A DNA stretch of 64,000 bases. Origin: Carya illinoinensis. Lineage: Eukaryota > Streptophyta > Magnoliopsida > Fagales > Juglandaceae. Both the position numbers and the translations under genes were made by a program. The notes beneath the pieces are model-generated. The model did not search any database and was not told where the DNA came from. It was given only the letters and a program-made list of their open reading frames with translations. Where the stretch lies: NCBI RefSeq assembly GCF_018687715.1, contig NC_056752.1, positions 50,128,653 through 50,192,652 of the forward strand, given 5' to 3'. The first letter of the stretch is position 1, and each line of letters opens with the position of its first letter. This document shows, in pieces, positions 63,063 to 64,000 of the stretch.

Positions 63063-64000
63063 ATGACTCATGGTAGAATACCTCAAAACCCTGAAGGTGG
63101 TATCAATCAGGAGAATCATGATTCCCCGATGGATGGAGGATTAGCTGAAGCTGTGCGTATGCTGACTGACGTGCTTAGACATCAGCAACAGCAACAAGTG
63201 ATCGCACCTAGACCCGAAGTTAGGGGTTGTCCATATGAGAAGTTTATGCTTTACCGTTACCCAAATTTTTTTGGTAATGAAGGACCACTGAGAGCCGAGA
63301 AATGGATTATAGATCTCGAGAGAACGTACGAGATTTGTGGATGTCTTGAGGACCAAAAGGTTCTATATGCTGGATACCTATTCCAAGGAGAAGCTGGAAT
63401 ATGGTGGGATACACGTAGGCAACTTCTAGTTAGGGAACTAGGTAGTATGGCTGCATTATCTTGGGAGAGGTTCAAGGAAGAGTTTGACAACAGATTCTTC
63501 CCAGACTCTGTCAAACAATTGAAAGCCCTGGAATTTGCGTCCTTAAAACAAGGTAGTTTGACTGTAGAGCAGTATGCTGCTAAATTCATGGCATTGGGAA
63601 GGTTTGCACCACACTTGATTTCAACTCAAAAGATGCAGGCACAAAAGTTTCAAGCAGGACTTCTGCCTAGAATCCGAAGTCAAGTAGCTTGCCTTAGAAT
63701 AGAGAATTACCAAGAGTTGGTAAATGTAGCGACAATAGCAGAGGCTGAGCAGAAGGAATTGGCAATCCAGAACATGACCGATCGAAAGAGGGCCATGCCA
63801 TTTACTACAAGCAGTAGTGCTGAGAAAAAGAGGCCTTTTTCTAGTCCGGAGAAAGGCAAGGGAATAATGATTGGAGGACAGAAGCCGTCCTTTTATTCAC
63901 CATGCCCTAAGTGTGGTAAGCTTCATTCTGGAGAATGTTACAAGGGATATGGAGTCTGTTACCGATGTGGAAAACCAGGACATATGATTAGAGATTGTCC
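63063..64000 (+). CDS. Gypsy gag, 5' part, runs off the window
   Basis: An ATG at 63063 opens a frame with no stop up to 64000 (312 complete codons). The N-terminal part is hydrophilic with a Gln run. A retrotransposon gag domain follows (AEKWIIDLERTYEICGC, then GEAGIWWDTRR and FDNRFFPDSV). A zinc knuckle, CYRCGKPGHMIRDC, is encoded at 63957-63998. The knuckle binds the element RNA during particle assembly. The frame is undamaged, unlike the copia elements nearby, so this copy may be young. It probably continues into protease and RT. Confidence 0.9.
   Translation, partial: MTHGRIPQNPEGGINQENHDSPMDGGLAEAVRMLTDVLRHQQQQQVIAPRPEVRGCPYEKFMLYRYPNFFGNEGPLRAEKWIIDLERTYEICGCLEDQKVLYAGYLFQGEAGIWWDTRRQLLVRELGSMAALSWERFKEEFDNRFFPDSVKQLKALEFASLKQGSLTVEQYAAKFMALGRFAPHLISTQKMQAQKFQAGLLPRIRSQVACLRIENYQELVNVATIAEAEQKELAIQNMTDRKRAMPFTTSSSAEKKRPFSSPEKGKGIMIGGQKPSFYSPCPKCGKLHSGECYKGYGVCYRCGKPGHMIRDC

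Larger units (their letters stand above)
59596..64000 (+). mobile_element. Ty3/gypsy element, Tekay/Del-like, incomplete at window edge
   Basis: A complete 5' LTR, a primer-binding site and an open gag are present; pol and the 3' LTR lie beyond 64000. The long LTR, the tRNA-Met site and the gag style fit the Tekay/Del chromoviruses, an assignment from memory. It is inserted in element C; the 5 bases before it are CCACC. Confidence 0.9.

Overview
The window looks like nuclear DNA of a woody eudicot. It holds two intron-rich plant genes at the left, AT-rich spacers with small palindromic elements, and about 45 kb of nested retroelements plus an endogenous plant pararetrovirus. A dispersed AT-rich MITE-like family carrying runs of GAGATGAGAT/ATCTCATCTC recalls Fagales (walnut, hickory, oak) genomes, but that assignment is from memory and untested.

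Left part (1-12.6 kb): two host genes point at each other. A two-RRM RNA-binding protein gene (958-4413, +, ten coding exons, 278 aa) faces a USP-domain/receptor-like-kinase-domain gene (5808-10871, -, nine coding exons, 749 aa). All splice sites proposed here follow GT-AG and keep frame throughout. From 12.6 to 17.9 kb there is AT-rich spacer with MITE remnants.

Middle part (17.9-35.9 kb): a 3.2 kb solo LTR, then a 5.0 kb Ty1/copia-derived element (element A, 23884-28927), then a second 3.5 kb solo LTR. Element A has two identical 212-bp LTRs and a perfect 5-bp target duplication, but its pol is wrecked. It still holds an intact 141-aa ORF on the opposite strand with its own TATA box.

From 35.9 to 43.6 kb on the minus strand is an endogenous Caulimoviridae genome, probably florendovirus-like. 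It runs from a tRNA-Met primer-binding site through movement protein, capsid region with CCHC knuckle, protease and RT-RNase H, then a second ORF and a promoter with a polyadenylation signal. It is broken by many stops and frameshifts.

Right part (46.4-64 kb): an 8.5 kb SIRE-like Ty1/copia element (element B, 46379-54915) with 1.3 kb LTRs, perfect TSD and a degraded gag-pol. It also carries an intact 145-aa antisense ORF homologous to the one in element A. Next comes a truncated copia 5' end, then a minus-strand copia element (57306-59595) cut by a Ty3/gypsy element. The gypsy element's 3.3 kb 5' LTR, primer-binding site and open gag run off the window at 64000; its LTR family is the same as the two solo LTRs.

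The most unusual signal is the pair of homologous antisense coiled-coil-like ORFs. They sit in two different copia elements, at different places relative to RNase H, each with a TATA box about 110 bp upstream. Both stay open while the surrounding sense pol has decayed.
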